Positions 46,143 through 55,455 of a stretch of 64,000 nt of DNA are shown piece after piece; within the stretch, counting starts at the first letter, position 1, and every line of letters begins with the position of its first letter. The notes beneath the pieces are model-generated. The model did no database searches, was not told the origin of the DNA, and saw only the letters and a program-made list of their open reading frames with translations. A program made the translations under genes and the position numbers. The stretch is taken from contig NZ_SOEB01000004.1 of assembly GCF_004365965.1 (NCBI RefSeq), positions 184,791 through 248,790 on the forward strand, read 5' to 3'. Source of the DNA: Rhodovulum visakhapatnamense. GTDB taxonomy: Bacteria; Pseudomonadota; Alphaproteobacteria; Rhodobacterales; Rhodobacteraceae.

Positions 46143-46610
46143 GTGACCGGGCAGCTGCCCTCCTCGGTACTGTTCTGCTGCGACCATAACTCTGTCCGCT
46201 CGCCGATGGCCGAAGGACTGATGAAGAAGTTCTACGGCCAGCGCGCCTATGTGCAGTCGGTGGGCGTTCACAACGACCGCGAGATCGACGGCTTCACCGT
46301 CACCGTCTGCGACGAGATGGGGGTCAAGCTCGACCGCCACCGGGTGCGGTCCTTCGACGAGATGGAGGACTGGGGCGACGACCTGTCGGGCTTCGATCTG
46401 ATCATCGCCCTGTCCCCCGCCAGCCTGCGCCGGGCGCAGGAGCTGACGCGGTATTATCATCTCGATGTCGAATACTGGCCAGTGCTGGACCCGACCGGGC
46501 TTGGCGAGACCCGGCCCGACAAGCTGGCTGCCTACCGCCAGACCCGCAACCAGATCGTCGATCGGCTGATCGGGCGATTCGGCCCCCCCGCGCGGGGCGC
46601 GGGGGATTGA
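46143..46610 (+). CDS. Low-molecular-weight phosphatase family protein with unusual P-loop
   Basis: 155 aa. The active-site loop is CDHNSVRS (Cys13, Arg19), matching the C-X5-R pattern but not the common CLGNICRSP of this family. A downstream DP (VLDPTG) could supply the general-acid Asp. The GTG start is two bases after the UPF0262 stop. It may act on phosphotyrosine or another phospho-monoester, or resemble arsenate reductases; the substrate cannot be told. It ends three bases before a convergent gene. Confidence 0.85.
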   Translation: MTGQLPSSVLFCCDHNSVRSPMAEGLMKKFYGQRAYVQSVGVHNDREIDGFTVTVCDEMGVKLDRHRVRSFDEMEDWGDDLSGFDLIIALSPASLRRAQELTRYYHLDVEYWPVLDPTGLGETRPDKLAAYRQTRNQIVDRLIGRFGPPARGAGD

Positions 46611-46613
46611 TCG

Positions 46614-48521
46614 TCAGTCCTCGGTCCAGTCCCAGGGACGGGTGAAATTGCCCAGAAGATGCACGACCGCCTCGTCGTCCACCGGACCCTGACGTTCCAG
46701 CCGGGCGACAAGGCCGCGCTTGCGGTCCTCGACCACCTCGCGCACCCGCACCGGATGCCCGGCCTCGGCCAGTGCCGCGTCATAGACCCGCTGGATCGCC
46801 AGCTTGCGCAGTCCCGGCTTGAAGACCTTGCCGACGGCGGTCTTGGGCAATTCGTCGAGGATCTCGATATGCTTGGGGATCGCGGCGCGTTCATGGATAT
46901 GCACGCGGGCATGTGCCATCAGGTCCTCGGGTGTGGCGGTGGCCCCACTGACCAGCTCGACATAGACGCAAGGCAGTTCGCCCGAAAAGCTGTCGGGCTG
47001 GCCGATGGCGCCGGCGAAGGCCACGTCGTGATGGCCCAGCAAAGCCTCCTCGATCTCGGCCGGGTCGATATTGTGCCCGCCGCGGATGATCACGTCCTTG
47101 GCGCGGCCGGTGATGAACAGATAGCCGTCCTCGTCGATCCGCCCCAGATCGCCGGTGCGCAGGAAATAGCCATCGGCAAACAGGCCCAGATTCTTGGCCT
47201 TCTCGGTATAGGTCGAGCCCGGCACCACCCCGGGGTTGGAGATGCAGATCTCGCCCACCTCGTCGGTCTCGCATTCGCGCTGGACGTTGCCGTCGCCATC
47301 GCATTTCAGGATGCGGATCTGGGTATAGGGGAAGGGCAGGCCGACCGATCCGATCTTCTTGGTCGAATCGGGCGGGTTGATCGACACGAGGCAGGTGGCC
47401 TCGGTCAGCCCGTAGCCCTCGCAGATGGTGACGCCGGTCGCGGCCTCGAACCGGTTGTAAAGCTCGACCGGAAGCGGCGCCGACCCCGAGAAGGCGTAGC
47501 GGAGCGTCGAGACATCGGCATCGACCTTGCGTTGCATCAGCGCGGCGATGGCGGTCGGCACGGTGATGACGAAGGTCACGCCCCAGCGTTCGATCAGCTT
47601 CCAGAAATTGTCGAGCACGCCATCGCCGCGATAACCCGCGGGCGTCGGCATCACGAAATGCGCCCCCGCCGCCACCACGGACATCAGCACCGGATAGGCG
47701 GCGAAGACGTGAAACAGCGGCAGCGGGCAGATCAGCGTGTCGTTCTCGCGGAACAGAAGCGTATGGCCCAGCCAGCCGTTATAGATCATGCCCGAGACGC
47801 GATGCTGGGCGACCTTGGGCATCCCGGTGGTGCCGCCGGTGTGGAAATAGGCGGCGAAGCGGTCCTCCTCGGGGTCGTCGAAGGTCAGCCGGTCGGCGGG
47901 CTCGGCGGCCAGCGCGCGGTGAAAATCCAGCACGTCGGCATGGTAATGGCCGGGCGATTTCTTGCGGATCAGCGGCACGATCAGCCGCTTGGCTCCGGTC
48001 AGGTAGCGGACCAGATCGACCTCCAGCACGGTCTGCACCTTGGGCGCATGCCGCACCGCCTCGGAGACCTTCTGCGCGACATCGGTCCTGGGGAAGGACT
48101 TCAGCGTGACCACGACCTTGGCCCCGGTCTCGCGCAGGATCGCGGCGATCTGTTCGGCCTCGAGCAGCGGGTTGATCGGGTTGACGATGCCCGCCACGGC
48201 GCCGCCCAGAAAGCAGACCGCAGTCTCGTTGCAGTTGGGCAGGATATAGGCGACGACGTCGTCCGGGCCGATGCCCAGGCGGCGGAACAGGTTCGCGGCC
48301 TGGGTGATGCGGCCATGGAATTCGGTCCAGGTCAGGGTCTCGGCCGGGTCCTTCGGACCCGAGAAGATCTGGAAGGACACCGCCGGGCGGTCCGGAAAGG
48401 CCGCCGCAGTGCGCGAAACGAAGGAATAGATGGTCTTCGGCCGGTCGCGCGTCTCCCAGGGGGTTTCGGCGGCGATGGCCAGCCATTCGCGCCGCGCATA
48501 CTCCATGCTCATGCTGTTCAC
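46614..48521 (-). CDS. Acyl-CoA synthetase (AMP-forming)
   Basis: 635 aa. The ATP/AMP motif is YFHTGGTTGMPKVAQH, then GYGLTEATC, and the hinge region TGDLGRIDEDGYLFITGRAKD with IIRGGHNIDPAEIEE. The C-terminal catalytic Lys is in LPKTAVGKVFKP. It activates an aliphatic or aryl carboxylate to its CoA thioester; the substrate is not readable. The GTG at 48521 is chosen because GGGAGG lies eight bases upstream; an ATG three codons in is possible. It is convergent with the phosphatase gene. Confidence 0.9.
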   Translation of the reverse strand: MNSMSMEYARREWLAIAAETPWETRDRPKTIYSFVSRTAAAFPDRPAVSFQIFSGPKDPAETLTWTEFHGRITQAANLFRRLGIGPDDVVAYILPNCNETAVCFLGGAVAGIVNPINPLLEAEQIAAILRETGAKVVVTLKSFPRTDVAQKVSEAVRHAPKVQTVLEVDLVRYLTGAKRLIVPLIRKKSPGHYHADVLDFHRALAAEPADRLTFDDPEEDRFAAYFHTGGTTGMPKVAQHRVSGMIYNGWLGHTLLFRENDTLICPLPLFHVFAAYPVLMSVVAAGAHFVMPTPAGYRGDGVLDNFWKLIERWGVTFVITVPTAIAALMQRKVDADVSTLRYAFSGSAPLPVELYNRFEAATGVTICEGYGLTEATCLVSINPPDSTKKIGSVGLPFPYTQIRILKCDGDGNVQRECETDEVGEICISNPGVVPGSTYTEKAKNLGLFADGYFLRTGDLGRIDEDGYLFITGRAKDVIIRGGHNIDPAEIEEALLGHHDVAFAGAIGQPDSFSGELPCVYVELVSGATATPEDLMAHARVHIHERAAIPKHIEILDELPKTAVGKVFKPGLRKLAIQRVYDAALAEAGHPVRVREVVEDRKRGLVARLERQGPVDDEAVVHLLGNFTRPWDWTED

Positions 48522-48789
48522 GATGTCATCCTCCCATGCGGCCCGTTTTGATCGGGCCTGCTTTCCCATGGATCGGAAGGATGGGGCGAAATGCCGCTCG
48601 CTGCAAGATGTCCGCCATGCGGCAACGCAGCGTCCGCCCGGCCTCTGCCCGACGGCCGGTCATCGGCGCCGATGTCGTGCCGGACCGTCCGGTCCGCCCT
48701 TGAGGTTGTCCCCACCTGTCCTCCGCCCGTTGCCCGTTGCCCGTGGGGCAGCCTAGGCGTAGCGCTTTGGCAGGCAAGCGAAATCCGGC
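48522..48789. other. Intergenic region between ABC exporter gene and acyl-CoA synthetase gene
   Basis: 268 bases with no supported gene. It should hold the promoter of the acyl-CoA synthetase and the 3' end of the exporter transcript. No T-run hairpin was recognised. Confidence 0.35.
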
Positions 48790-50583
48790 TCAGGCGGCGG
48801 TCTCGACCCCTGCGGTGAATTGAAGCCGGGCCAGCCGTGCATAAAGCCCGCCCTGCGCCACCAGCGCGTCATGGGTGCCCTCGGCCACGATCCGGCCCCG
48901 GTCCAGCACGACGATCCGGTCGGCCTTCTTCACCGTGGCCAGCCGGTGGGCGATGATGATCGTGGTCCGGGTCGCGGCCATGCGGTCCACGGCCTCCTGC
49001 ACCGCGCGCTCCGATTCCGCGTCCAGTGCCGAGGTCGCCTCGTCCAGCAGCAGCACCGGCGCGTCCCGCAGGATCGCCCGGGCGATGGCGATGCGCTGTT
49101 TCTGCCCGCCCGACAGCATCAGCCCGCGTTCGCCCACCTCGGTGTCGTAGCCCTGCGGCAGCGCGCTCAGGAAGTCATGCGCGGCGGCGGCGTGGGCGGC
49201 CGCCTCGACCTCGGCATCGGTGGCGCCGGGCCGACCAAAGCGGATATTCTCGCGCGCGCTGGCCGCGAAGATCGCCGGGTCCTGCGGCACCAGCGCCAGA
49301 CGGCTGCGGAAGGCCTCGCGGCCCAGATCGCGCAGATCGGCCCCGTCGAAGAGAACGCGGCCCTCCTGCGGGTCGTAGAACCGCAGGATCAGCTGCATGA
49401 CCGTGGTCTTGCCCGCCCCCGAAGGACCGACCAGCGCCACCGTCTCGCCAGGCCGCACGGTCAGCTCGATGCCGTCGAGCGCGGGGGTGTCCGGCCGGGT
49501 CGGATAGGAGAACCGCACGCCTTCGAACCGGATCTCGCCACGGGCGGGCTTGGGCAGGGGCAGCGGGGCCGCCGGGTCGGTCACGCTGTCCCGCGCGGTC
49601 AAAAGCTCGACCAGCCGTTCGGTGGCGCCGGCGGCGCGCTGCAATTCGCCCCAGATCTCGGTCATCGCGGCGACAGCGCCCGCGACCATCACCGAATAGA
49701 TCACGAACTGAACCAGTTCGCCCACGCTCATCTCGCCCGCGCGGACGTCGCGCGCGCCGACCCAAAGCACGCCGACGATGCCCGCGAAGACGAGGAAGAT
49801 CACGATCACGGTCATCACCGCCCGGGTGCCGATCCGGTGCCGGGCCGAGAGGAAGCTTTGTTCGGTGACCGCCCGGAACTGCGACCGGGCGCGGCTTTCA
49901 TTGGTGAAGGCCTGGACCGTCTGTACCGACAAGAGCGCCTCGGAGGCATTGCCGGACGAGGCGGCGATCCAGTCCTGGTTCTCGCGGCTGAGCCGCCGGA
50001 GCCTGCGCCCCAGCAGGACGATCGGCACGATCACGGCGGGCACCAGCAGCAGCACCAGCCCCGACAGCTTGGTCGCGGTCGCCAGCATCAGCACCAGCGC
50101 GCCGAAGAAGACGAGGATGTTGCGCAGCGCGAACGAGGCCGAGGAGGACAGCACCGACAGGATCAGCGTGGTGTCTGTGGTGATCCGGCTCAGCACCTCG
50201 CCGGTCATGGTCTTCTCGTAGAAGGCGGGACTCATGCCGATCATGCGGTCGAAAACCGCGCTGCGGATATCGGCCACCACCCGCTCGCCCAGCCGGGTCA
50301 CGAGGTAATAGCGCAAAGCCGTGCCGACGGCGAGCAGCGCGACGATGATCAGCGCCAGTCCGAAATAGCGATCAAGCAGCGCGGCCGTTTCGGTGTCGAA
50401 GGCATCGACCACCTGGCGCACCGCGACCGGCATCGCCAGATAGACAAGCGCGGTCAGAACCAGCGCGCTCAGCGCCGCCGCCAGCATCCGCCGGTAGGGG
50501 GCGACGAAGGGCCAGAGCGCCTGAAGCGCGCCGATCCGTTTCGATTTTTCGCGATCGTCCTGCGGCTGCGGGCGCGGCGGCAT
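48790..50583 (-). CDS. MsbA-like ABC exporter (fused membrane and ATPase domains)
   Basis: 597 aa. Six membrane helices lie in residues about 20-320 (for example MLAAALSALVLTALVYLAMP). The ATPase domain follows with Walker A VGPSGAGKTT, Q-loop VPQDPAIFAAS, signature MLSGGQKQRIAIARA, Walker B VLLLDEATSALD and switch His IIAHRLAT. The start at 50583 has AAAGGAGTG upstream. It is a homodimeric exporter of lipids, drugs or peptides; the substrate is unknown. Same strand as the acyl-CoA synthetase. Confidence 0.93.
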   Translation of the reverse strand: MPPRPQPQDDREKSKRIGALQALWPFVAPYRRMLAAALSALVLTALVYLAMPVAVRQVVDAFDTETAALLDRYFGLALIIVALLAVGTALRYYLVTRLGERVVADIRSAVFDRMIGMSPAFYEKTMTGEVLSRITTDTTLILSVLSSSASFALRNILVFFGALVLMLATATKLSGLVLLLVPAVIVPIVLLGRRLRRLSRENQDWIAASSGNASEALLSVQTVQAFTNESRARSQFRAVTEQSFLSARHRIGTRAVMTVIVIFLVFAGIVGVLWVGARDVRAGEMSVGELVQFVIYSVMVAGAVAAMTEIWGELQRAAGATERLVELLTARDSVTDPAAPLPLPKPARGEIRFEGVRFSYPTRPDTPALDGIELTVRPGETVALVGPSGAGKTTVMQLILRFYDPQEGRVLFDGADLRDLGREAFRSRLALVPQDPAIFAASARENIRFGRPGATDAEVEAAAHAAAAHDFLSALPQGYDTEVGERGLMLSGGQKQRIAIARAILRDAPVLLLDEATSALDAESERAVQEAVDRMAATRTTIIIAHRLATVKKADRIVVLDRGRIVAEGTHDALVAQGGLYARLARLQFTAGVETAA

Positions 50584-50679
50584 GGGCACACTCCTTTGGG
50601 TCCCTGCGCAGGTAGTGGGCGGGTGGGCACGGGTCAACAGGCGACAGCGGAGCGCCTGTCGCGGGCCTGTCCGGCAGGG

Positions 50680-51855
50680 TCAGGAATTGCCGACGATTTC
50701 GGCAACCCGGTCCGAGATTTCCTCGAAGCGCTGGCGCAGCGTATTGTCGTCGAAGGGCTGCAGGTCGGGCAGCTGCCGGGTCATGATCTCGCCGAACAGC
50801 CGGTCGGTCTCGTCGATGAAATTCAGCACGTTCATCGAGTTCACCGCGGTGTCATAGGTCGAATAGGTGACGTCGAGCCAGGATTGGGCCTTTTCCATCG
50901 CCTCGGCCGACCGCGCCTTCTGCTGGTCGAGGATCTGTTCGTAGCGCGCGATCACGTCCAGCGACAGTGCATTGGCGGCGATGTTCTTGGCGTAGATTTC
51001 CTGCTGTTCGGGCGTTGCCGTGGCCATGCGCTCGCGGGCGAAGGCGACGGTGGCGTCGATCTCGGCCTTGATGGTTTCAAGCGCGGGCAGGTAATCCTCG
51101 TCGAGTCGGCGCAGGTACTCGCGATGCACCATGACCTGCAATTCGGCCATCACCACGAAGACGCCGTAATACTGAAGCTGCATCCCGGGCGAGGGCGCGG
51201 TGCCCTGCATCAGCGCCTTCAACTCGTCGGTGATCTTGCGGGTGATGTCGAAGACCGTGAACATCTTCAGCAGATCGTCGCCATCGGCCCGCGAGGTCAG
51301 GCTGTCGATCTCGTCCTCGCCAAGCGTCGCCCCGGCCTGGGCGAAGGTCTCGCGCAGCGCGGTCTTGCGCGCCGCCACCTCGGCCTCCAGCGTGGCCGCA
51401 GCGGCCTCGCGGTCGGCGATCCGGTCCTCGATCTTGTCGGTCGCGTCGGGGTCGGGCTCGGGCTTCTGCCGGGCCAGATACAGATCGCGGCGCAGCACCT
51501 CGATCTCGCGCCCCAGACCCGCGATCTCGGCCCGAAGCCGCCGGATCTCCTCGATGGCGCCGACATTGCCGTCCTGCAAGAGCGCCCGCTCGATCTCCAG
51601 CACCAGATCGTCGACATCGCCTTCGAGGCTTTTGGTCGACCGGCCGAGCAGCCGGAACCCCTGATCGCGGCTTTCCTCGATGCGGCCATGCAGTTCGGTC
51701 AGATCCTCGCCGCCCTCGACAAGCCGGTCGAGGTGCTTTTCAAGCGGCGTCTTCGGCGGATCGGCGTCCCACAGCGTCCAGGCTCCGGCGGGCTGAAGGC
51801 AAAGCGCTGCGGCGCAGCTCAGCGCAAGGGTCGGGCGGCGGAACGAACGGGCCAT
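50680..51855 (-). CDS. Exported coiled-coil protein of unknown function
   Basis: 391 aa. A signal peptide (residues 1-25, ending PAGA) leads to a mature protein that is almost entirely helical and charged. Long heptad-like stretches include EEIRRLRAEIAGLGREIEVLR (quoted in part: RRLRAEIAGLGREIEVL) and EDRIADREAAAATLEAEVAAR. Mid-protein LQYYGVFVVMAELQVMVHREY and a Thr/Tyr-rich STYDTAVNSMNVLNF follow. No catalytic motif was recognised. It is located just upstream of the ABC exporter on the same strand (96 bases), so it might be a periplasmic partner, but this is only context. Confidence 0.75.
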   Translation of the reverse strand: MARSFRRPTLALSCAAALCLQPAGAWTLWDADPPKTPLEKHLDRLVEGGEDLTELHGRIEESRDQGFRLLGRSTKSLEGDVDDLVLEIERALLQDGNVGAIEEIRRLRAEIAGLGREIEVLRRDLYLARQKPEPDPDATDKIEDRIADREAAAATLEAEVAARKTALRETFAQAGATLGEDEIDSLTSRADGDDLLKMFTVFDITRKITDELKALMQGTAPSPGMQLQYYGVFVVMAELQVMVHREYLRRLDEDYLPALETIKAEIDATVAFARERMATATPEQQEIYAKNIAANALSLDVIARYEQILDQQKARSAEAMEKAQSWLDVTYSTYDTAVNSMNVLNFIDETDRLFGEIMTRQLPDLQPFDDNTLRQRFEEISDRVAEIVGNS

Positions 51856-52159
51856 GCTGTCACCTTCCATTGGCGGACCGGTGGCCCGCGCAGTCGGTCT
51901 GGGTGGACCAAGCCTAGCACGCCCGCGCGGCCCGCGCATCCTTGCCCGCGCCGCAGGAGGGGGCCGGGCGCGGGTCCAGACCCGCGGGCCAGTCCGTGGA
52001 TCCGCTTGCGATTGTCTCCCCGCGCCAAAGCCCTTGCCCCGGCCCGCTGCGGTCCGATCCAGGCGCTGCGAACCCGTTGGAGGGACCCCAATGCCGGGGC
52101 CGCCGTTTCACACATTTACGACTTGAATTATTGGCTGATCGGGCGCATTTACTTGCGCG

Positions 52160-52176
52160 CCCGGAATCCTTCCGGG
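52160..52176 (+). promoter_or_regulatory. Hairpin in the infA leader
   Basis: Perfect 7-bp stem CCCGGAA / TTCCGGG with a 3-base loop, followed by CTTACCCCTTTTTGGAGTGACC and then the infA ATG. The T-run after the stem makes it look like a terminator or attenuator placed right before the ribosome-binding site. Confidence 0.5.
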
Positions 52177-52198
52177 CTTACCCCTTTTTGGAGTGACC

Positions 52199-52417
52199 AT
52201 GGCCAAGGAAGAAATGCTCGAATTTCCCGGCGTCGTGAAGGAACTCCTGCCGAATGCGACGTTTCGGGTCGAGCTGGACAACGGCCATGAGATCATCGCG
52301 CATACGGCGGGCAAGATGCGCAAGAACCGCATCCGCGTTCTGGCCGGCGACCGGGTTCAGGTCGAAATGACCCCCTACGATCTGACCAAGGGTCGGATCA
52401 ACTATCGTTTCAAGTAA
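52199..52417 (+). CDS. infA: Translation initiation factor IF-1
   Basis: 72-aa OB-fold protein that binds the ribosomal A site during initiation. Conserved blocks: [40 protein letters not shown] and [17 protein letters not shown] lies six to seven bases before the ATG. It leads the infA-maf-rng-yacG operon and is preceded by a hairpin with a T-run. Confidence 0.98.
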   Translation: MAKEEMLEFPGVVKELLPNATFRVELDNGHEIIAHTAGKMRKNRIRVLAGDRVQVEMTPYDLTKGRINYRFK

Positions 52418-52420
52418 ACC

Positions 52421-52999
52421 TTGAGGCTGATCCTCGGCTCTCAGAGCCCGCGCCGGAAAGATCTTCTGGCGCAGATCGGGGTTGTCCCCGATGACGTGCG
52501 TCCCGCCGATATCGACGAAACGCCCCATCGGGGTGAGCTTCCCCGTCCCTACTGTCTTCGCATCGCCCGCGAAAAGGTCCGCGCCGTTTTGGCCGCGCCC
52601 GATGACCTGGTGCTGTGCGCCGATACCGCCGTGGCACTTGGGCGGCGCATTCTCGGCAAGCCTGCCGATGCGGGCGAGGCGGCCGCCTTCCTTTATGCCA
52701 TGTCGGGTCGGCGGCACCGGGTGGTGACGGCGGTCGCGCTGCGCCTCGGCGACCGGATCTGGGAGCGCGATGTCGTGACGCAGGTGCGGATGAAACAGCT
52801 GAGCGATGCCGAGATCAACGCCTATCTCGCCTCGGGCGAATGGCAGGGCAAGGCGGGCGGCTATGGCATTCAGGGCCGCGCGGGTGCCTTCGTGCCCTGG
52901 ATCGGCGGATCGTTCTCGGCGGTCGTGGGGCTGCCACTGGCCGAAACCGCGACGCTTTTGCGCGCGGCAGGCTATCCTCTGGATACGGAGCGCACATGA
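52421..52999 (+). CDS. maf: Maf-family nucleotide pyrophosphatase
   Basis: 192-aa nucleoside-triphosphate pyrophosphatase (dTTP/UTP or modified nucleotides). Features: [18 protein letters not shown] at the N-terminus, then [19 protein letters not shown], the [14 protein letters not shown] block and [13 protein letters not shown] near the end. The start is a TTG at 52421, three bases after infA. It overlaps the RNase gene by four bases (ATGA). Confidence 0.93.
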   Translation: MRLILGSQSPRRKDLLAQIGVVPDDVRPADIDETPHRGELPRPYCLRIAREKVRAVLAAPDDLVLCADTAVALGRRILGKPADAGEAAAFLYAMSGRRHRVVTAVALRLGDRIWERDVVTQVRMKQLSDAEINAYLASGEWQGKAGGYGIQGRAGAFVPWIGGSFSAVVGLPLAETATLLRAAGYPLDTERT

Positions 53000-54033
53000 A
53001 GGGACGCAGCATCCTGCTGGACGAGATCGGCGGTCGAAAGGCCGCCGCGCTGATGGAAGACGGCAGGCTCGAAGACCTGCTGATCGACCCGCCGGACGAG
53101 CGTCCGATGCCGGGCGCGATCCTCCGGGGCGTTGTCGACCGGCAGATGAAGGGGCAGGGCGGGGTCTTCCTGCGGCTGCCCGAGGGGCGGGCCTTTCTCA
53201 AGCAGGCCAAGGGGTTGCGCCCCGGGCAGGGGATTCTGGTGCAGGTGACGGGCTATGCCGAGGAGGGCAAGGCCGTGCCGGTCACGCCCCGCATCCTGTT
53301 CAAGAGCCGTCTGACGATCCTGACGCCCGAGGCGCCCGGCCTGAACGTGTCGCGCGCGATCCGCGACGAGGCCGAGCGCGACCGGCTGCTGGAGATCCTG
53401 CATGACGGGATGGAGGGCGCACCCGAGGGGCTCGGGGCAATCCTGCGCTCGGCGGCCGAGGGCGCCGACCCCGAGGCCGTGGCCGAGGATATTGCCGCCC
53501 AGCGCGCGCTGGCCGAGGCGATCCTGTCCGAACCTGCCGATGGCGCGCCCGAGCTGTTCCTCGACGGACCCGACTCTCATGCGCTGGCTTGGCGCGACTG
53601 GCCTGCGCCCGACGATCTTGACGACCGCGCGGGGTCCTTCGCCGACCATGGTGTGCCAGAAGCGATTGAGGCGCTTGCCGGTCCCGAGGCCCTGCCCGGC
53701 GGCGGATCGGTCCATGTCGAGCCGACCCGGGCGCTGACCGCGGTCGATGTGAATACCGGTGCCGACAGCTCGCCCGCCGCGGGGCTGAAGGCCAATATCG
53801 CCGCCGCCCGCGCGCTGCCGCGGCTGTTGCGCCTGCGCGGGCTCGCAGGCCAGATCGTGGTCGATTTCGCGCCGATGCCCAAGAAGGACCGGGTCGCGCT
53901 GGAACAGGTGATGAAGGCCGCCTTTCGTGCCGACGCGGTCGAGACGACCTTTGTCGGCTGGACCCCGCTCGGGCATGCCGAACTGACCCGCAAGCGCGAA
54001 CGCCTGCCGCTCAGCGAGACCCTCGCCCGATGA
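52996..54033 (+). CDS. rng: Ribonuclease E/G-family protein (RNase G-like)
   Basis: 345 aa, shorter than enteric RNase G. It has an S1-like N-terminal region ([21 protein letters not shown]) and the catalytic-type segment [20 protein letters not shown], which contains the metal-binding Asp of the RNase E/G family, followed by [20 protein letters not shown]. No C-terminal zinc or scaffold domain follows. Coupled to maf and yacG by ATGA overlaps. Confidence 0.9.
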   Translation: MKGRSILLDEIGGRKAAALMEDGRLEDLLIDPPDERPMPGAILRGVVDRQMKGQGGVFLRLPEGRAFLKQAKGLRPGQGILVQVTGYAEEGKAVPVTPRILFKSRLTILTPEAPGLNVSRAIRDEAERDRLLEILHDGMEGAPEGLGAILRSAAEGADPEAVAEDIAAQRALAEAILSEPADGAPELFLDGPDSHALAWRDWPAPDDLDDRAGSFADHGVPEAIEALAGPEALPGGGSVHVEPTRALTAVDVNTGADSSPAAGLKANIAAARALPRLLRLRGLAGQIVVDFAPMPKKDRVALEQVMKAAFRADAVETTFVGWTPLGHAELTRKRERLPLSETLAR

Positions 54034-54209
54034 CCTGCCCCGTCTGCAAGAAGCCGACCGATCCGGCCTATCGCCCCTTCTGTTCGCGCCGCTGCGCCGA
54101 TGTCGATCTGGGCCGCTGGCTGACCGGGGCCTACAGCGTTCCCGGCGACGCGACCGACCCGGCCGAAGCCGAAGACGACCTGCCGTCTTCGCCGCCCCGC
54201 AGGCACTAG
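54030..54209 (+). CDS. yacG: DNA gyrase inhibitor YacG (zinc-binding)
   Basis: 59 aa. The four zinc ligands are in CPVCKKP and FCSRRCADVDLGRWL, the full signature of YacG, and an acidic tail follows (DPAEAEDDLP). Translationally coupled to the RNase gene (ATGA). YacG of Escherichia coli binds GyrB and inhibits gyrase; the same is assumed here. Confidence 0.93.
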   Translation: MTCPVCKKPTDPAYRPFCSRRCADVDLGRWLTGAYSVPGDATDPAEAEDDLPSSPPRRH

Positions 54210-54845
54210 AGGGCCCCAGCCGCGGCGTCGATCGGCGTGCTCCGGTTTCGGCTGCCCGCGCCGCCTGTGCGACGGATCTCTTCCGATCCCTTCGACCTGG
54301 GCCTCTCGAGGACCGCTGGCGCGCTGGCCCACAGGCGAGTCGATGCCGGTTCGGACCGCGCCCCCACCGCAGCGCCTTGCCCCGAGGCCCGGCGCCGTAA
54401 AGATGTTGCGTCACTTTCCCCGCGACTGCGCCGCAACCGTGGTCGGAGTTGCGGAAGCGGCATCGCCCCAAATGCTTCGTTACGTCCATGGCCATAGGTT
54501 CGGGGCGTCTTTGGGTAGCAGTGCCTTGGCTGGCAGTTCCTCGGTTCTTGTCGTCGTCAGCGGGGCGTCCGCCCCCGGCGTCAGCTTACGCATCCGTTCG
54601 GCGGTCCAGGCGACCCACCGACGGCCTCGGGGTCGCCCTATCCGAAGAGATGATCCTCCCTGGCTTTGCAGGTTCGGGACTCGATCCGGGGCTGACCGGC
54701 GCTCCACTCTTCGGCGGTGGGATCAATGACACCGGACGCGATCTGACCCATCGGACCGCCGAGAGGCGCGCTCTGATCGGCGGGGGCGGCCTCGATTGCG
54801 TCTTTCCCTGGCGGGCCATGACAGATCGGTATCGAGAGGCTGCCC
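54210..54845. other. 636-base stretch without a recognisable gene
   Basis: No frame shows a family motif or a good ribosome-binding site. Parts around 54640-54800 read as mildly protein-like in one frame (LPGFAGSGLDPGLTGAPLFGG), which may be an older piece of the RTX-type gene that follows, but this is weak. Confidence 0.35.
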
Positions 54846-55455
54846 ATGACGACGCTTTCCGGCGGATCGGGCGATGACGAATTTACCGTCCCCGACACAC
54901 AGGCCTTCACTTCGATCGGTGGCGGCGCCGGCACTGACCCCCCTGAAATCCGAGAGAGTCGCGAGCACGGCGGGCACGTCTATTCACTATACCGGCGCCG
55001 GTGCGCTCGATTTCTTCGAATTTGGCAGCTTCACCTGGAAGGGCACCGCCACCGGGATCGAAGTGGCCCAAGGCACTGCTTCTTGCGACTGGGTCGTTGC
55101 GACCTCGAATACCACGGCGGCGACCTATAGCACCGGCACGGACAGCGATACGGTCTATGGCGGCTGGGGCGACGAGACCGTCCGGCTCGGCGACGACAAT
55201 GACGTGTCTTGCGGCAATGCCGGGAACGACCTGATCTATGGCAACGCGGGCAACGGCACCCTGTCGGCGGGATCGGGGTCCGACACGCTGTACGGCGGTG
55301 CCGGTAACGATACGTTCGGGATCTACGACAGCAACCAGACGGCGGTGGTCTATGGCGATGACGGCGGGACCGAGGCGCTGGCCCGCGCGAAACAGCTTGC
55401 GGCACAGGGCTGGCCCGGCGTGCGGGTCGTGCGGGGCCAGAACGGGTGCAGCTAA
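54846..55455 (+). pseudogene. RTX calcium-binding-repeat protein remnant, frameshifted
   Basis: Begins MTTLSGGSGDDEFTVPDTQA in one frame. At the C-run near 54937-54943 the coherent sequence shifts to another frame (STAGTSIHYTGAGALDFFEF, then GTATGIEVAQGT). It continues into nonapeptide-like repeats: VYGGWGDETVRLGDDNDVS, GNAGNDLIYGNAGNGTLSAG, DTLYGGAGNDTF. Such glycine/Asp repeats bind calcium in proteins exported by type I systems. The first repeat unit and the frameshift suggest a small, inactivated RTX gene. After about 55370 the sequence changes to an unrelated segment. Confidence 0.7.

Noticed and set aside
46659..48551. 630-codon open frame on the + strand opposite the acyl-CoA synthetase
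   Set aside because: Antisense shadow; all recognisable motifs are on the minus strand.
48820..52290. Continuous open frame of over 1,100 codons on the + strand
   Set aside because: It is antisense to the ABC exporter and coiled-coil protein genes, rich in Arg/His/Gln/Asp as typical of third-position GC shadows, and has no motifs.
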